From Klebsormidium nitens (lineage: Eukaryota > Streptophyta > Klebsormidiophyceae > Klebsormidiales > Klebsormidiaceae): 64,000 bases of DNA. The notes under the pieces were generated by a model. It was not told where the DNA came from and did no database searches. It saw nothing but the letters and a program-made list of their open reading frames with translations. The stretch covers positions 62,001 to 126,000 of the forward strand of contig DF237129.1 of the NCBI GenBank assembly GCA_000708835.1, given 5' to 3'. A program made the translations under genes and the position numbers. Positions 33,401 through 46,003 of the stretch are shown here, piece after piece; position 1 is the stretch's first letter, and each line of letters opens with the position of its first letter.

Positions 33401-36400
33401 CTCCGTGTCGTAGTCCAACCGGTCCAGCACCGCAAGCACGCCGTCAACCCGCCTTTCCAGGTCGCAGAACGGCGAGAAGTAGCGGGGATAGCTTATGAGC
33501 AGCGCGATCGCCATCTCTCGGGTTATGTGCAGGCGCTCCTGGAGAAAGTCGATGCGGTCCTCCACGCTCAACCGGATCGCGCTGATGTCCTCCGGGTTCT
33601 TGTAGTTGCGGGTTAGGAAGCGGGTTAGGTAAACCGCCATGTCCAGGGACGAGCTGTCGAGGCCGAAGTCGGAGTCTGCAGAACTTGAGGAGGGCGTGTC
33701 AGTCACACAGCGAGGTTTACATTCTACAAATATACAGATCAAAGAGAGGGCACAAACACGCATACAGAACATTACTGATGAATACTGCGAACCGATCAGG
33801 AGTGGCGATGTAAAGAACCGAAAAGCGGAAACCGGAAAGGTAATGTCGAGGCCAAAATCCGGTCTGGAGAACAGAACAAAGGGCTGAACCATGCCAGTCC
33901 TTTCGGCACTGCCAATCTCAAGTTGGCTAGGCTATAAACAATACCGACCAACCAAAAGACCAAGACGCACCTTCTGTTGACCCCTGCAAAACTGAGATCT
34001 GTTCAAGGTAACGCGCTCCTAGCTCTTGAAATCGTTATCTCGTGGCAAGTCTGGTCAGATCGATTCTGCACACCCGGAAAATCAATTGATATAAGGTGGG
34101 AGCTTTAGCAGAGTCTGGATCCGAGTTCCGAGCGACACTCACCAGAGAGCGTTTCGCAGTAGCTGTTGACAGCCTGCGCGCGCTTGATCAGCGTCTTGTA
34201 GAACTCCTCCTTGAACGCGTCCAGCTTGGCCACCCCCGACTCTAGTTCCAGAGCGTCCAGGAAGCCCTGCAGAGGACGCGATGCTACAGTGTCAAGCGGC
34301 GCAGGATTTTGCGATGCTCGAGGGAGCAGCGCTGCCGCCTAATACGGAGCGAAGCACTCCACTTTGCAGGGGTCACAAATCAGAACGGCAGAACGGCTTT
34401 CGATACCTGGTAGTTGATAAAGCGCAGCAAAGCCACCGCAAACGAGACACGTGAAGCGTTCACTTTTCGATGTCGGACTTTGAACGGCAGCGCTGCGGTT
34501 CTGGTCGTTGTAAGGCCCTTCGTAGTTCTGAAGTTCCCCTGTTGTCCGTTCCCAGTCCTCAAGAGAGTTTTCGCAGGAAAGAGTCCGTAGTAACAATTGG
34601 GTGGGCTCCTCGATAGATTTACCCGTCACTTTCTGGTCATGCGGGGTCCGTCGAAACACCGAGCGCACTTGGCACAGGGGCGCCAGCGGTTCCTCAAATA
34701 TAGCAAGTGCTATCGGGAGGGGTGTAGGGTTGAAGTCTGTGGGGCTTTAATTCTGGGCTTTCGGGTACCATGAAGCGGCGTGTCGAAGTTATGTTTCCTT
34801 GAAAGTGTCCCATTGTTTCCAATTTCTCAGAGCAAACTGACCGATTGAGATCGCGGTGTGGCTCCGCCTGGCCGCTTGAGACTTCCAAGGGGCTTCTTGT
34901 CATTCCAAGCAGCACAGCAGATTTGTTACAGCGGAAGTGGAGTCCACACTATCTCGCCAGAAACTTGCCTGGTGAAAGAACTTCGGACGTTCCTCGGGCC
35001 GCAGCGCCAGCAGCTCCTGGAACGCGTCGTTCGGCCCGAAGCGGAACGGCACGTGCAGCCGGCTGTCGTCATAGCTCAGCCCGTACTCGACGTCAGCCTG
35101 CGCGTCTGCAGATGGGAACGGCGATCCTAAGACGAATTTTTCGAAATATCCTCCTTTGTTTGTTTCTTTTTCATTCCGGCCGCAGCCAAGGAGGTAGGGA
35201 ACCCTCCTTTAACCAACAACGGGCTAGAGGGTTCAAGTGTCCCTCAAAGAGGATCGGGTTTGCTCCTGACTAACGCCTGCATAAGTTTTCGTGATGTCCG
35301 TTCACAGTGGACGGGCTTCCTCCGTGTTATTTTGACAACTTCAGTCATTGAAAAAGTGCACGGAAGAACGACAAGGTCCTAGCTCGCCCGGTGCTCGACA
35401 TCAGTTTGCGATTCTGCAGCCGAGCAAAGAACATCCGAGTGACGTCACATTATTCCGGAAATGTCTTCTGCTTCAAACACAATCACACCCTTATGATTGG
35501 CCCAGTCCACAGATCCCCGGGTGAGCTCCCAGTCTTGACCGATGTACATCACTCGATGAAGTACGGCCTGCTTAACTCTCATCAGCGGATCACTAGCGGA
35601 AACCGTAACTTTCATGAAATCTTCAAAACCCGGCTACCCCGGCCTGATTCTCGCCGAACCAGCGCACCTGCGGCTTGAGCTCTTTGTCAAATGTACTTCG
35701 CGTCAGCTGCCATAGCAGGGTCTGCTCGATCGCAACAACCCAATCCTTCATAGCTTAAGCGAACACAGAAACAAAAGAAACCCGAAAAACCCAAAACCTC
35801 ACCCACGTCCTGGCGCGGCCGGCGGACCTCCGGCTTGAGCTCTCTGCCATTGCTATGCGCGCCAGCTGCCAACTTGACTCTGCTTAATCCACAATTTCGA
35901 CACCCCAACTCTTCATAAGTTAAGAAGAACCCAAAAAACAGATAGCCAAAACCCCAAAAACTCACCCTCATCCTGGCGCAACCTGGCACACCCGGCTTGA
36001 GCTCTCTGTCATTGCTGCGCGCCAGCTGCTTAGTTCTCGAGTTCAAAACCCCAACCCTTCATAACTTATAAAAGAACCTCAAAGACTCACCCTCGTCCTG
36101 GCGCGGCCCGCGCACCTCCGGCTTGAGCTCCCCGTCGTCCCACAGGCGCATCACCTTGCGGATCATGGCCTGCGCGCTGCCCTGGTGCGCCGCAAAGTGC
36201 TCGGCCAGCACCGACTTGCGCGTCTGCTGCGCTTTCGGGCGCGCGCGCATCTTGGTCTCGATCGCCTCCTGCCGCTCGCTTTTCTTGGGGAGCAAGCCAG
36301 CCTTTTTGAGCTCGGCAATCTTGTCGGCGGCATACTGGCCTGCAGGTGGCAAGTCGTCAAGAATGAAGCCATGACCCGCTGAAGGAGAAACTAGATTGGA

Positions 36401-37913
36401 CCTTCGGATTGAGATGTCATAACGAGGAAGAATAGAGGAAGGGGGGCAAGACTTAAGTTGTCAACTCTGGACTCCAAATCCGCACAGACCAATGGGGGTA
36501 GTAGCCTGATTGGAGCAGAATGTGAATAAAGTTTGAACCAAGACATGTAGTTGTGAGCTAAGACAAGTTAATGATGACATGCTGTTCAAAGTCCCATGCC
36601 GGACCAGATTCCTGCTGACCGTCCAATTGATGAAAAGTGCTGTACAGGTTTCGTCTAAAGAACAGCTTTAGGCAAGTGACTTTTTGTGACAAACTCCGTA
36701 AGCTTTTTGGCAGATAGAAGAAGACCACATCTTTTCTAGCAAACGGCCAAAGTGGCTGCCATTATGGGATGCTTCCAAGTCTTCTTGCATAAGCACGATG
36801 ACCAGAACCATCATGTTTACCCAGTAAGTCTGCTTAGCGACACTTCAAGAGCACAAGGACAGCGCGCGAAACCACACCTGTGACTGCGCTGAACTTCTTG
36901 CGCCGCCGCGCATTCAACGGGTCGACGTCCAACGTGTCCTTTTGCAGGAGCGCCGCCAGGCTGCTCTCAATCCCCTGCTCCGCCAGAGCCGCCTCCTCAT
37001 CCTCCCAATTCACCCCCTCGTCCTCACTCTCGTCTTCGTGACCCTTTCTGTTCGGCCGCAACGTCTCCCGTATCATCTCCAGCTTCTTTGGATCCCCCAG
37101 CCGGAAGAACGGGTTCTTCTTGCCATGCGATCGCTTCTTCGGAATCAGCCGCTCCCGCCGCGGCAACTGCTGCAGCTCCTCATAGTCGAGCTGCTCAAGC
37201 TGAGCAATCTTGGCCGCCCGGAGGACGTCAGCCGACTTCTCATCGGTCAGGTCCAGGTTGTCGAGGTCGACCTCCTCTTCCGACGGGGCCGCCACCTTGT
37301 TGCTCTTTGACCACGCCAACGGTCCAAAACGTGTCCTCGCTTTGCCTGCAGCGCCCCTAGGAGCCGTCCAAACGCCCCGTAATGCGTCCACCTCTTTCCG
37401 AACCCCACCCAAACCTGGCCGCATCCCACTTGAACCTTCTCGGAACCCCTCGGGCCCTTTTCGAGGTGCATTTGCTCCAATCCCACTTTGTGCCAAAGTG
37501 TCTGGCGTTGCCCCGTTGCAGCCTGCTCGCAAATACGTGACAGGTTGTCTGAAACAGAAAAGCCGCTGTCCGGCTTCATCGTGGCACCGTCCAATGCCCC
37601 TCCGCTTTGCCGCCTTACCCCAGCCCCACCCACCCAAGACATCAAATGCGGCCTGCGCATTCAGCGGCCCCTGCCGCGCACCTTTGTTGCAACTGAAGGC
37701 TCTGTCTGAGGACCCTGCACCCCCACAGCTGGCTCTCAACTGGCTTCGCACGGGTCGAGAGTATTCGAATGCAAAATGACTTCCATAGCTGGTGCTCGCC
37801 CCCTGGTCCAGGCAACCTTCACAGCCCACCCTCTCTGCGAAACGGCCGGGGAAGGTCTGCGCGGTGGCACTCATTGTCACTGACATTGTGACCAGCACTT
37901 CAAACAAATACAA
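30461..37913 (-). CDS. mTERF-domain protein, probably organellar
   Basis: Mitochondrial transcription termination factor family; such proteins bind nucleic acid and act in plastid or mitochondrial gene expression. Eight exons join in phase to 894 residues: 36878-37913, 36091-36339, 34969-35105, 34143-34266, 33378-33675, 32813-32974, 31476-31659, 30461-30955. The N-terminal 250 residues are Gly/Arg/Ser-rich and low in acid, plastid-like, followed by an acidic stretch. mTERF motifs run from about residue 530 to 850 (NPSIFNNPLQRIADNIRVL, QFGLAEPEFATKVPWLL-type helices, GISDAEMPVC, FPQAVGYSLEGRTRPR). The C-terminus is acidic. The intron after 34969 has a GC donor. Two introns hold tandem partial copies of the preceding exon end. 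ATG 37913 is the most upstream start; in-frame ATGs at 37886 and 37874 are alternatives. Confidence 0.88.
31328..31412. repeat. C-rich dispersed intronic repeat, copy 3
   Basis: Longest of three copies: CCCTAAC...CCTAACCC, then CGCTCCGCACCC, ACCCACCCTAAACCCCC and AACCCCACCCG. It lies in the last mTERF intron. Confidence 0.55.
31935..32800. repeat. six tandem partial copies of an mTERF exon end with its donor
   Basis: All copies lie in the intron downstream (minus strand) of exon 32813-32974. The conserved anchor GCCGCTGCATGAG starts at 32841 in the real exon and at 32713, 32578, 32435, 32259, 32121 and 31972 in the copies (spacing 128, 135, 143, 176, 138, 149 bp). Each covers the last 70-80 coding bases plus a donor-like end (AA before GTGAGC or GTGAGA in the best ones). 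The copy at 32578 is intact over 25 codons; others have single-base losses or stops. GGAAC pentamer runs lie between the copies. Adding one best copy (77 nt) would break the reading frame. Confidence 0.85.
35637..36050. repeat. three partial copies of another mTERF exon end
   Basis: Copies of the 3' end of exon 36091-36339 (GELKPEVRGPRQDE) lie in its downstream intron. The shared CTTGAGCTC starts at 36122 in the exon and at 35996, 35834 and 35674 in the copies. The first two copies also keep donor-like ends (near 35960 and 35800); the third is more diverged. The true exon joins 34969-35105 directly in phase without them. Confidence 0.8.
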
Positions 37914-39007
37914 GTGAGGTCATGAGGACGACGGGGTGCAATGTTCAAAAAGCATTCCCGCAGGTTCAAGAAGCTAACGACACGAGTGCGGCACAGCAAA
38001 GGCAACAACTACGACCGGTTTTCATGTTGATTTGACCAGCTTCAGCAAGCTGACCTCTGGTGCAATTGTCTAGGGGCCACACAATGCCTGCTGAGGCTCT
38101 CGCTACAAATGAACATTGTAAAGACTTTGAATTCAGTGCGTGCAATTGCTCTGGAGTCTGGGTAAAGAAGTTGCTTCTTTTTCTCAGCCGAGGAAACAAA
38201 ACCTGGGGCGCTCTCATGAGTCATTGGCGCCATTCACGCCAAGAATGGTAACCGTCGGGGTTTGACGGTAACGGAGAAGCAACCCTAATAGTCTGGATGC
38301 CGCGGGCGGGCTGCCGCCAGCTGCGCGGCCGCGTCCTGGTTCGAATGTACAACTGCCTGCGCAATTAAGAAAACTTTCCAGGCCGGTTGGTAATGTCGAC
38401 AAGTCCAAAAGAGTTACTATGAGTCTAATAGTCCTCGCTTCCATTCTGTCCAGCACAGCGTACGTCTTACTTACGTCTTACTTACACTCGGCTTTTCGAT
38501 GCCCATAGCTTCGGATATGGCGCCGTCGAGGCCATGCGAGAAAGCGGAGCTCGCATGAATTGCGCATGCGTTCAAATTGAAGGACCGAACGGCACGAAAG
38601 GGAAGACTGCTTATGTGCCGCTTCGACATGACAACATGAAGCTCTGACGTGAGTACTGACCACGATCGGGCGACCGAAGCGCTGTGACTCTCGGCTTTCA
38701 TTGACGATAGATTTCCAGCTGTGCTTAAAGTCTTCAAGACTTAAGTTCGACCCCATAGGGCCGGGCACAAGTTATTCTTTTCACAAGGTGACCTGGCAGA
38801 GTAGCGTACCTCCATAGGTGGGAGCTCTGCTTACGAGGCCCTCCGCTTCGCCTCTTTCTGCGTAGCAGTTTCTGTAGTCAAATTGGATCTGATCAGGGAA
38901 GGTCATTGTCCTCCGCAAACTGCAGGCTGGCTTCCTTCTAATTGATTCTAGCTAGAGGGCAACGCTGAAGTCGCAGAAGCTACAAAGAAGCGGAAGAAAG
39001 CTGCAGT
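37914..39007. promoter_or_regulatory. divergent region between mTERF and F-box genes
   Basis: Shared upstream region of a minus-strand and a plus-strand gene. A small direct repeat of TACGTCTTACT lies near 38460-38485. No core promoter motif assigned. Confidence 0.4.
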
Positions 39008-39922
39008 ATGGAGAAGTTGGACGAAGGCATGTTCGGGATTCTTCTCAAGTTCGTGCGCCCAGAAGAAGCATGCAGGCTGGGAGCAACATCCAGAACGTTC
39101 TTGCGATGGACGGAACAGAGCGCTCTGTGGAAAGGCTGGTGCGAAGAAGCGTTTCCTTCGATCACGACCTCCCCTGCGAAGAAGACTGTGCGCGTGCTTT
39201 GTGAGCGCGTGGAGACAGACTCTGAGCGCGCGCGCGCATACAAGCGGCTGTACGCCGCGCCGCAAGGGAGCCAGCGCGCATCTCAGAGCGTTCCGGCGGA
39301 ACCTCCTTCCGCTCCCTCCTGGTCTGGCCTCGTCTCTCAGCTCCAAGATTCCGTCCTTCTGGTGGACGTGTTTGCGGGAGAGGAGGCTGTTCTGGCATGC
39401 TCGATCGACGGGGAAAGAATGACCCCCGCAGCTGGTGACAGATATTGGAGCGTCAAAGTCGAAGCAACTCATATTCCAGCGGCGGAGAAATGGCTGAGAG
39501 TCGCTTTCGAGGAGGACCGGAACACTCGGGTGAATGCGAGCATGATCTCCCGGTTGCTGGCTGGGGAGCCCCCGGGGGAGCCCCTCCACGCCCCGGCTGA
39601 ACGTCACGACATCCTGGCCTTCTCATGCAAGATGATGCGCAAAAGCGACGGCGGAGAAGTGCGCGCGCTTATTGATAAGGCGGCGCTTTTCACGGTGGAG
39701 GTCTGGCCCAGGTGGCTTCAGAGAGTGTCAGAGAGGCATACGCACAGATCCCGGCACCAGATCTACTCGGGCGACAATAGCAGAATGGGGCTCCCGGTGC
39801 ACGTCCAGTGCGCGCTTCAGTGTGAATACTCTTTCTCAACTGGGACGGGGCCGTGCTCCAGGCGCTGGGAAGAGTCAGATTTTCAGAGGTATCTGCTCGA
39901 ACTTACCCTCATCAGCAGGTGA
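39008..39922 (+). CDS. F-box protein, intronless
   Basis: 304-residue protein from one exon, unusual in this intron-rich window. Residues about 3-45 form an F-box (LLKFVRPEEACRLGATSRTF, then LWKGWCEE), which would bind SKP1 in an SCF ubiquitin ligase. The rest has no recognised repeat; it contains a WSVKVEATHIPAAEKW segment and a Trp/Arg-rich part near residue 235, like plant F-box proteins with uncharacterised C-termini. ATG 39008 sits just before the F-box and is the natural start. The target protein is unknown. Confidence 0.75.
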   Translation: MEKLDEGMFGILLKFVRPEEACRLGATSRTFLRWTEQSALWKGWCEEAFPSITTSPAKKTVRVLCERVETDSERARAYKRLYAAPQGSQRASQSVPAEPPSAPSWSGLVSQLQDSVLLVDVFAGEEAVLACSIDGERMTPAAGDRYWSVKVEATHIPAAEKWLRVAFEEDRNTRVNASMISRLLAGEPPGEPLHAPAERHDILAFSCKMMRKSDGGEVRALIDKAALFTVEVWPRWLQRVSERHTHRSRHQIYSGDNSRMGLPVHVQCALQCEYSFSTGTGPCSRRWEESDFQRYLLELTLISR

Positions 39923-41136
39923 CTGGTGAACGTATGAGTGAGGTCCGCAGAGATATAGTCGCTAAACGAGGTCCTGCTTTGTAGAACTTTCTCCGGCATG
40001 ATGGACAGTCGTCTCTTGCTGTCGGGCAATATAACTTGACTGGACGGTTTGCCAGGAGCCTGCATCACCCTTCATCTCGAGAGGAAATTACGTTGGTGGT
40101 AGTGCACAACGCGTAGCTGCAGCGGGTATTTTTGTAAACTATCTTCACTTGACAATCGACTGATCTTTCTCATTTCTCTGCACCGGAATGGCGCCCCTGG
40201 CATGCCGTTCTGTAAGTTCGTTCTTTCCTCAATATTCTTTCGGGCCTGTAGAACAACATGTGTACGCTGTATAACAGCCCGAAAACAGATTTGATACAAT
40301 ATTGAGCAGAGCTCCATGTGGCGGCTGCCAAGCATCTGGGCCTTCCATACGAGCCGTAAATGCGATTTTGCAGGGAATGGTATAGGTGGGTCATGCAAAC
40401 AACGCGACCGCTTTCGCCTTTGAGGATCCGTGTGCGCATGGGCTCTGTAGCCAGTGGCTTTTAAGAAGAGCAGTCATATGGTCGTCTCACATGTGGTCGA
40501 TTCATTAATCCCTCCAATGAATAATGGAGGAGCGGCTTTGCCTCTTTCGAAAATTGGCGTGGCCAGTGCTGTTGACGCGTTAGTTTTAAGTACATGGAGC
40601 AGGAACTGTAAACTCTGGAAACATTATCTAGCCAGCCATGATCAGTCTGCGCCGGCCACAAGACTAGATGTAAGCACTTCAGTAGGTGGTACTGATCACT
40701 GCCAGGGCATTGATGAATTTTCATGTACCTTACGTATCATGGACTGATGCATAAAAGCGGCCGGGCCGGGCTGCAGTGAACATGGAAGGTCAGATTTGAA
40801 AAGCCTCCTTTGCAGCATCGGAATTTCAAAGGGTCGCCGTATGCTGCAAATGGATCATGCTTAAGCAATTGGCATGCATGACATGACATCGAAAATCCTT
40901 ACGTGAAGCTAAGTCTGTCCTGTCTGCATATCTTGCTCGCGTGTCTCATTCCGATGAACATGACCTCTCTTTGCATACCTTCACTTTCTCGCGCTGCGCT
41001 CATAATATTGAGGATGCTACTACACTATACTGCAGCCCTTTCTTTTAATTCTGAGGAGCTCAACCTCATTACGTAATGTTGCCCCTGAACGGCGTATTAC
41101 TTGTGTTCGCTTGGATTCTGCACCCCTTCATGCCGC
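39923..41136. other. convergent intergenic region
   Basis: Between the F-box stop and the aldo-keto reductase stop. Probably 3' UTRs. No repeat or gene recognised. Confidence 0.45.
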
Positions 41137-44100
41137 CTACATGCGCCCGTTAACTTTCTCCAACTTTTCGTCCCACAGGTCATCAAAAGACTTGAACGGT
41201 CCGTTGTCTGAAAGCATGTTTTGGAAGGTTATACGCTTCTTCTGCGGCGAGATCCGGCAGAGGGCGTCGTAATCCTCCTCGGAAAGTGACCAGTCAGCAA
41301 CATCCAGGTTGCCCTGCAGAAGAGCGTTGATACCCAATCAGAAAATCTCTCGGACCATTCATGGAATGCTCGGTCCGCATCTACTAGATCTGTGCAGGAC
41401 ATCAAAGATGCGGGTGGCGTTTCTATTCAAAGCTTTCCGGACTTTCGGCTCCCGACAGCCTTGATGCTTAGACTTATGAAGACAAGACCTGTCTGAAGGC
41501 CAGAGAGGTAAAAGCGAGTCTGGAGGGCAAAATGTGGGAAGTGGTCTGCAGAGCGACCAAAGAGAGAAGAGGAAGGCCTTCCGAAAAGGGGACTTTGAAG
41601 AGTCCAGATGAAAAGGATAGCGTCAGACCTTGATTCGCTCCGGGTTTTCACTTGTCGGCAGCACGACGCAGCCGTGTTGGAGGCCCCACCGCAGCAGCAC
41701 CTGCCCGGGGTTCTTGCTAACCTTCTGAGCAATCTGCTTCACGGTCTCGTTCTGCCACAGATGGATCAAGCAGTCAGCGATTGCCAGGCTTGTCGTCCAT
41801 TTCAATAAATCTTTCATGTGCGTAGCTTTTAGTTTTGAAATTGCTTCCGCCGTCGATATACGGCGGGGCTATATGGTTGCGGCAACTTGGCTTGAACCGG
41901 CATGCTAGATATTGCCCCTGGGAAGCATCGTCCAACGGAACGGAACTTACAACAATCGAACGTACAAGAGATTGCGCAAGAAAGGGGCAGAGATTCTGCC
42001 TCCAAACCAGCAAGAATCAAGACTCAGGGATTGGGTTCAGTGCCCTTGCTCCCAGACCGTTCTAGAGACCGGTTTTACAGAATCTATGTCTTGAGTGTGC
42101 TGGAAACCGGGGAGCGCAAAATCGGAGAGGCGCCCACCTCCCACAGCTTTTCGAATTCGGGCCGCGCCCCGCCCAGTGGAAAGTACGCGGTCGGGACAAT
42201 CCCGTTGGCGTGCGCGTGGCTAATAAGATCGTCGTTGCGCCAGCCCGGGTGGACCTCAATCTGCACAGCCAAGTTTCGCCGTCGAAGAATGGAAAGAGTG
42301 GAGGGTTCGTCTGAAGATCTATCTGCAGATCTTCGAAGGACTGGGCTTTGGTGGAGGGGCTACACTTTTACTCCAATGAGAACGCCTACGAAATGGAGTC
42401 GAGCCTTTGCGGAATGTCATATTGAGGGGGATGCGGGGAAACCATTTGAAACTACCAATCGTTGTTTGGGAGATGCTGAGCTACAAATTACGAGGGAGAC
42501 GCCCGTTAGTGTTCGTGCTCTGCCTTTCCTCCAGTGTCTGCTGCAACCGTGTCTTCAAGAACAAAACGTGCTACGCCTTCGAAGGCATATTTAACGTAAG
42601 CAAGTCGGCCGCTGCCGGCCAGAGGGCTCACCTGATGGACGGCGGGCCGGATGCTGACACGTGGCAGCAGATCGCCGAGCTTCTTGAGAGAAAAGTTGCT
42701 GATTCCAATCGCTTTCGCGAGGCCCTCCATGTGAATCTCCTCCATGCCCTCCCAAGTTTCCTGAATGACACCGGATTACACGCAATCTTTTGAGGGATAT
42801 ATTTACCTTGCCCCCAACTCTCGTCACTTTTTCCTTTTCCAAGACGGAAGAGACGACTCTCAGCTTTTCCGAACGCGAATGCCGAAGGTAAGAGGGACAT
42901 TGTTGGAGCCGGGGAAAGGAGGCGTACGCCAAAGCTGGTGGCTAGGTATTTGGAAAAGTCAAACAAACAAAAAAAGTTTTTGGACAATCGAGGGACTTTT
43001 TCTGGAGAGCATGATGAGCAACTTTATGAAGGGCATCTATGCCGGCAAGCGGCTGACGGTACTACAATGTCATTGGAGGGTGAGAATTAACCCGGCAGGA
43101 CGTCAGATCTAAACATCTAACGGGAACTTTTGACAAACGCGTGCCAACAGTTACGGAGTCACTGATCCCGACTTCGAGCATGCTGGCGGCATTTTCTCAG
43201 CAATAACACCAGGAAACTGAGCCAGAAAGCTGAGAACGTCATCATGAGGTGTTGGGGAGTCAAGAATAGCTCACGTGCAGCGGGACCGTCGAGAAAGGCG
43301 TGTGCACGAGGTAGAGGTCCACATAGTCCATGTTCAGCTTCGCGAGTGACTCCAGCAGGGCCGGCCGCACATTCTCCCGCCCGTGCCGCTCGTGCCACAG
43401 CTTCGTCGTGATGAACAGTTCCTCTCTAGTTACCACGCCTTCCTGCGCACGGATTGAGGGTCTGGTCGTCTGAGAATGTGTGATCTTGGGCAGGAGTGCC
43501 TTCTACTTCGTTACGGGCAACACTAGGGTGCCAAAAGAATTACTGTCAAGACTACTGGCGTATGTGAATGAAAAGATCCAAACAGAAGAACTCTTATTCC
43601 GGAATAGAACGCCACGCCTGAAAGACGTGTTGTAAACCAGTCTATTCCTCAGATTCTGGATCACTTCCACTGCTTGTGGGAGCAGATTCGTACTGAAACA
43701 AGATCCGTCACACCTGCTGGCTGTCTTGAACATGGGGCATCGAGGGCCTGTGAAGTGCAGTGGACGTCACCAGACTACTATGCCAACTCTACGTTCTCAA
43801 CCGTTATTCTTGGGACAGCCCTTTGTGATTTCCTTGATAATAAGACGTGCAGGCACGGAGGATGCCAGCACGATACTCAGCTCGGATTCAACATGTCCAC
43901 TTCGCAAGTCAATCTTGTCCAAAAGGTCAGCAACGAACGCCAATTTGACCCAGGAAGAAGACTCAACTTTTTTTTTTTTGACCTTAACATTGTCGTAAAA
44001 GCACGAGGCAGTCCGACGCGTGGTACTTGCCTTGTTACTGTGCTTGCAATCATATCTAACAGAACATCAGCATTAAGGCAGACTCGTACAACCCAAACTC

Positions 44101-45490
44101 TATCTCTGGTGGACTTCTTTCCTGAAGTCCACGAACCAAGCTAAATAAGATGTGGTGTTGCGAAGGGTCCAAACGCACCTTGATGAGTTTCGCAACAGCG
44201 TTCCCGACCTGTGGCTCAGTTCCATAGATGGCAGCTGTATCAATGTGCTGCAAAAGAAGCGAAGAGCTTCAACAGTTTTTACAAGCATAGATTTGAGGCA
44301 ATCAAGAAGGACTCAATTCCATTCTGTCAGAACAACAAGGATTACTCTGTGACCTTAAGTCGAACAGGCTTAAGTGGTGATTTTGATCAGTGGTGATTTT
44401 GCCTTTGGCTCTACGTTCCCGGTGACTTCAAGGGGACTGCCTTTGGAGCACCGGGGTCCCTCGTTGTCGCAATTCTCGAACGCCCGTGCTAAGGAGAGCA
44501 GATTTATGTCTGCATCCTTGCTGAGAATACAGCCTCCGACATAAACATGCTTTGCAAGGCCAGTGTACACCCTCTATGTCCACATTGTCAATCAACAAGG
44601 GACTGCTTAGTCTTACCCGACAGCCTGAGCGGACTGCCACCTCGATGCACTCCTCCAGCTTCTTGGCTTTGGCGTCCCCTGACCGGGACCAGGAGACTCC
44701 ACCAACACCATAGCCTATGGCGGGGAGCACAGCGCCTGTGATATGGGCAGCAAACTTATAATATGCACCTTTTGAACGACACTCCAGATGGAACCACTTA
44801 TTGATACTTCTAGATGGAAAGTCTCCGAATGGTTCCTCTCTGCTGGGATCTAACATGCATCAAACACGATGAGATCAATGGGCAATGAAAAGGCTGACCC
44901 AATTGCTTTTGCTGACAACAAGGTCTCCATGACCGCCTGTGCGTACACAGTAGTGGTGCTGGCATACTCGGGCACCTCCTACTAGAAACACACTTGATAT
45001 TTTCACATCGGAAATTGATCAGATGCAAGCAAATCTCTCTGGCTAAGCTTGGTGACTTCAGCTCTCTAAAAGGCGCCCTAACAGCAATTGGGCATGGTGC
45101 TGACGGCATATTGTTGAGATGCATCATTTGAACGCCCGATTTCAGAAGCGCAGTACTTGCATTTGCCTTCTGCATCTTTTCGTGTCTGCCTTCTACTGGG
45201 GCTCCAGCTTCCTTACCTGTGTTCAACTTGGTGTAGAGCAACCCCTTCTCATCCTTGTGTAGAGACAACTTTCCAGGTCCTGAATTTTGCTCTGTGCTTT
45301 GAGTTGCCATCGCTCTGAATGCCGACCTTGTAGACTTTGCAGATTTCCAGATTGTCAAACGAGAGAGCATATACGATGGCTTCAAGACCTGAGAGGTACG
45401 AAGCAGAGTGCAACTTTGGCTGCTGCTTCTCAGAAGCTCACGGCACTGCATGAGGCGTCTATTTTGAATATGCGTGTAGCGGATTAGCAC
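41137..45490 (-). CDS. aldo-keto reductase
   Basis: NADPH-dependent carbonyl reductase with a TIM-barrel fold. Eight exons join in phase: 45217-45310 (or 45490), 44617-44735, 44179-44247, 43275-43442, 42632-42760, 42138-42260, 41629-41751, 41137-41313. Starting at ATG 45310 gives 333 residues; ATG 45490 gives 393, with an Arg/Ser-rich extension that could be an organelle presequence. The catalytic tetrad is complete in the 333-residue numbering: Asp74 and Tyr79 (HIDTAAIYG), Lys108 (TTKLWHE), His141 (LVHTP). Further family blocks: VLPAIGYGVG, AKAIGISNF, QIEVHPGW, QVLLRWGLQHG, VLPTSENPERI. The loop between LVHTP and the next helix is short. Substrate not deducible. The 5' end faces the GART gene. 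Confidence 0.9.
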
Positions 45491-46003
45491 CCAATGGTGT
45501 GAGAAAGAGGTGCTGCTGAACAGCGTGAAGGACGTAAAACTGATCTATGCTTGCCTCCTTATGTAACTCTTCCACAACTTGAAAGATGAACATTGAAGAG
45601 TGTTCCTCATCCGAGCAATGCATGCACAGCCGCTACGACTGCTTGGATAGCTGCTGATCAAGGGCCGTAGCAGGCTTAGGCTGTAGCATCAATGCCTGAG
45701 CATACATTGAGCTATGCCAAAGGGGGATCATCGCACTTCGCCTTCCCCCGGGCTGGTGAACGCAAGTCAGTACACCGGCGGTCGAAACCGGCCAGAGCCA
45801 AAACTCAATTCGGGCCCGCGCAGGTCCCGGGTGAACAAAGAAAAAATCGACCGAGGGCTCCTGCCGCGCTCGGAGCAACGCTCGCGGTTATCAAAACGTC
45901 CCTTGAAAGCGGGCTGCCGCCCCGGCAGCGGTAAAGGGTTACCATTACCATACATTGCAGGCTGCTGCGATACGGTCCTTTTTATGATGGTTGCAGCCAT
46001 TGG
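45491..46003. promoter_or_regulatory. divergent promoter region, AKR and GART genes
   Basis: About 0.5-0.8 kb separates two divergent start codons, depending on the AKR start used. It should hold both promoters. No specific motif identified. Confidence 0.4.

Noticed and set aside
38339-38360. tRNA B box (GGTTCGAATG)
   Set aside because: No A box at a suitable distance and no foldable stems.
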